In this document: positions 5,567-6,753 of the stretch, piece by piece
Numbering within the stretch: the stretch's first letter is position 1
How the letters are laid out: each line of letters opens with the position of its first letter
NCBI GenBank assembly: GCA_023447015.1
Contig: JAEXPG010000285.1
Location: forward strand, 1-6,753
DNA length: 6,753 nt
Direction of reading: 5' to 3'
From: Verrucomicrobiota bacterium
Lineage (GTDB): Bacteria > Verrucomicrobiota > Verrucomicrobiia > Opitutales > Opitutaceae
The notes under the pieces: generated by a model
The model's input: the letters and a program-made list of their open reading frames with translations, nothing else
Told to the model about the DNA's origin: nothing
Database searches by the model: none
Program-made: the position numbers and the translations under genes

Positions 5567-6674
5567 TGACGACAACCTCGTCGGCGGTGAAGGGGAAGTT
5601 GAGCACCTGATGGGCGAGCAGGAAGTTGGGCACGATCGTGGCGGCGGGCGGCTGGTTGCTCAGGAGCACGGCGGGCAGGTGGGCGCGCCCGGGGATGGCC
5701 TGGCTGCGGCGGATGAAATCGCCACCGGCCGGCTGGGCGAGGTCGAGATCGGCCACGAGGAGCTCGACCGGGTTCTCCTCGATGAAGGCGAGGGCTGCGT
5801 TTGTGTCGCGGAAGGCGACGGCGGCCTGGCCGGCCTGGCGGAGCGCCTCGGCGAGCAGGGGGGCGACGCCGCGCTGGGCGTGGAGCACGAGGGCGAGCGT
5901 GGGGAGCTCCTGCTCCTGGCCCGGGCGGGGGCTGAAGAGCGTGGGGATGACCTCGGCGGCGCGGGCGAGCGTGCGGAAGGTGATGGCGGTGATCTCGTCG
6001 GGGTGCTCGTGCAGGTCCTCAAGCATGAGGACGACGGCGCGGGTGAGGAGGGCGAGGCGGGGGAGTGCGGCGAGGTCGGCCTCGCGGTGGAGTTGTTCGA
6101 AGCTGGCGCGCAGCGGTTCGAGGGTAGCGACGCGCTGGGGCCCCACCGTCGAGGCGGCGAAGGCCTGGACCTGGGTGTTGATGCGCGCCTCGATGGCGAT
6201 GGCATCCCGGGCGAGCGTGGCCCGGATGTCGGCGCGGGAGCCCGGGGCGGCGGGCTGGGCTCCTTGGGAGATGGTGACGGGCGCGACCGGGGGAACTGCG
6301 GAGGAGGGGGCGGCAAGGGCGGCGCGCACGATCTCGAGCAGGCGGTTGGGGCTGACGCTGTTCTTGTTGAGGCACTGGATCGCGCCGGCGGTGCGGGCCG
6401 CATCGATCAGCTTCTCGTCGAAGCTGTGCGAGAACACGATGACGGGGATCTCGGCGCAGTTGGGCAGCGTACGGATATGGCCGAGGAGCTCGACGCCGTT
6501 CATGCCGGGAAGCATGAGGTCGAGGAGAATGAGGGCGGGGATGCTGCTGCGGAGCGTGGCGATGGCGGAGGGGCCGTCGGCGGCGACCTCGACGACCAGT
6601 CCCTCGGGCTCGAATTTCTTCTGGTAGACCTTCAGGATGAACTGGTCGTCGTCGATGATCAGGACCTTTTTCAT
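5535..6674 (-). CDS. Two-receiver response regulator with helical linker
   Basis: This is a 379-residue signalling protein. Residues 1-120 are a receiver with Asp8-Asp10, phosphoacceptor Asp52 (LLDLMLPGMNG), Ser82 at the switch position and Lys104, which is followed by Asn where Pro is usual. An Ala/Pro-rich linker (121-147) leads to an all-helical segment at about 148-250 (for example LPRLALLTRAVVLMLEDL and TFRTLARAAEVIPTLF). It resembles helical modules found between receivers in other regulators, and has no clear phosphotransfer His. Residues 258-377 are a second receiver-like fold: ELLVADLDLAQPAGG keeps an Asp at the phosphoacceptor position (309), but the acidic pair is replaced by His265-Ala266 and the conserved Lys by Phe360 (LNFPF). 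Phosphorylation there is unlikely. No DNA-binding or enzymatic domain follows, so output is probably by protein contact. The ATG at 6674 gives the standard receiver N-terminus MKKVLIIDDD; the leader CCGCCCCGTT lacks a Shine-Dalgarno sequence. thpR follows with a 32-base overlap. Confidence 0.88.
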   Translation of the reverse strand: MKKVLIIDDDQFILKVYQKKFEPEGLVVEVAADGPSAIATLRSSIPALILLDLMLPGMNGVELLGHIRTLPNCAEIPVIVFSHSFDEKLIDAARTAGAIQCLNKNSVSPNRLLEIVRAALAAPSSAVPPVAPVTISQGAQPAAPGSRADIRATLARDAIAIEARINTQVQAFAASTVGPQRVATLEPLRASFEQLHREADLAALPRLALLTRAVVLMLEDLHEHPDEITAITFRTLARAAEVIPTLFSPRPGQEQELPTLALVLHAQRGVAPLLAEALRQAGQAAVAFRDTNAALAFIEENPVELLVADLDLAQPAGGDFIRRSQAIPGRAHLPAVLLSNQPPAATIVPNFLLAHQVLNFPFTADEVVVSAIVRLVKRA

Positions 6675-6753
6675 AACGGGGCGGATGGCCGGTGGGCGGT
6701 TGCGTTGTCCGGGACGGGAACGGAGAGCGGGCGTGTCGGATACAGTGTAGCGC
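6675..6753 (-). other. Leader of the two-receiver regulator gene
   Basis: This is the short upstream segment of the minus-strand regulator gene, cut by the window end. On the minus strand TACACTGTATCC near 6738-6749 is the only AT-richer patch and could contain a -10 element, but a matching -35 would lie outside the window. No terminator or operator-like palindrome is evident. Confidence 0.25.

Noticed and set aside
5626..6627. Long frames in other phases over the two-receiver regulator
   Set aside because: They are Ser/Arg/Ala/Pro-rich low-complexity translations, whereas the chosen frame contains an intact receiver.
1..6753. CRISPR arrays, tRNA or rRNA genes, insertion sequences
   Set aside because: No regularly spaced repeats, T-loop signatures, rRNA segments, transposase motifs or target-site duplications were seen on either strand.

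Overview
The window is GC-rich, bacterial and chromosomal in character. It carries six protein genes, three strong intrinsic terminators and one unusually long spacer. Three traits point to a motile member of the Verrucomicrobiota, perhaps Opitutaceae-like: the very high GC, start codons mostly preceded by pyrimidine-rich leaders instead of Shine-Dalgarno sequences, and chemotaxis-type genes beside a spacer with a palindromic repeat. This placement is an inference from style and not from a marker gene.

Layout, left to right. Positions 1-246 hold no supported gene, only a terminator-like hairpin (122-168) that closes the minus-strand gene to its right. That gene (247-966, minus) encodes a lipoprotein with a glycine/proline-rich linker and a beta-rich C-terminal domain. 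A second intrinsic terminator (1108-1152) separates it from a minus-strand HDOD-domain gene (1230-2075). Positions 2076-3115 are a spacer of about 1 kb with no credible protein. It contains a perfect DnaA-box 9-mer, a two-tier hairpin, a REP-like inverted repeat and, at its right end, a sequence close to a flagellar sigma-28 promoter.

That promoter candidate faces a two-gene plus-strand operon. The first gene is a CheX-type phosphatase (3116-3637). The second, 18 bases later, is a three-domain regulator (3656-4819) with an intact receiver, a degenerate receiver lacking the phosphoacceptor Asp, and a STAS-like C-terminal domain. A strong hairpin terminator nested inside a second perfect inverted repeat (4819-4895) closes the operon. 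Converging on it from the right is a minus-strand pair: a two-receiver response regulator (6674-5535) and an RNA 2',3'-cyclic phosphodiesterase gene, thpR (ending at 4964), which overlap by about 32 bases.

How the genes may work together: CheX-family proteins remove the phosphoryl group from CheY-like receivers, and the adjacent intact receiver is the obvious candidate substrate. The downstream STAS-like domain suggests a partner-switching or protein-docking output in place of DNA binding. The convergent regulator has a similar design (intact N-terminal receiver, degenerate C-terminal receiver). HDOD proteins are also common in signalling and motility loci. The region therefore reads as a small phosphorelay/chemotaxis-related signalling cluster, with thpR and the lipoprotein as less obviously connected neighbours. 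No mobile element, CRISPR array, tRNA or rRNA was seen.
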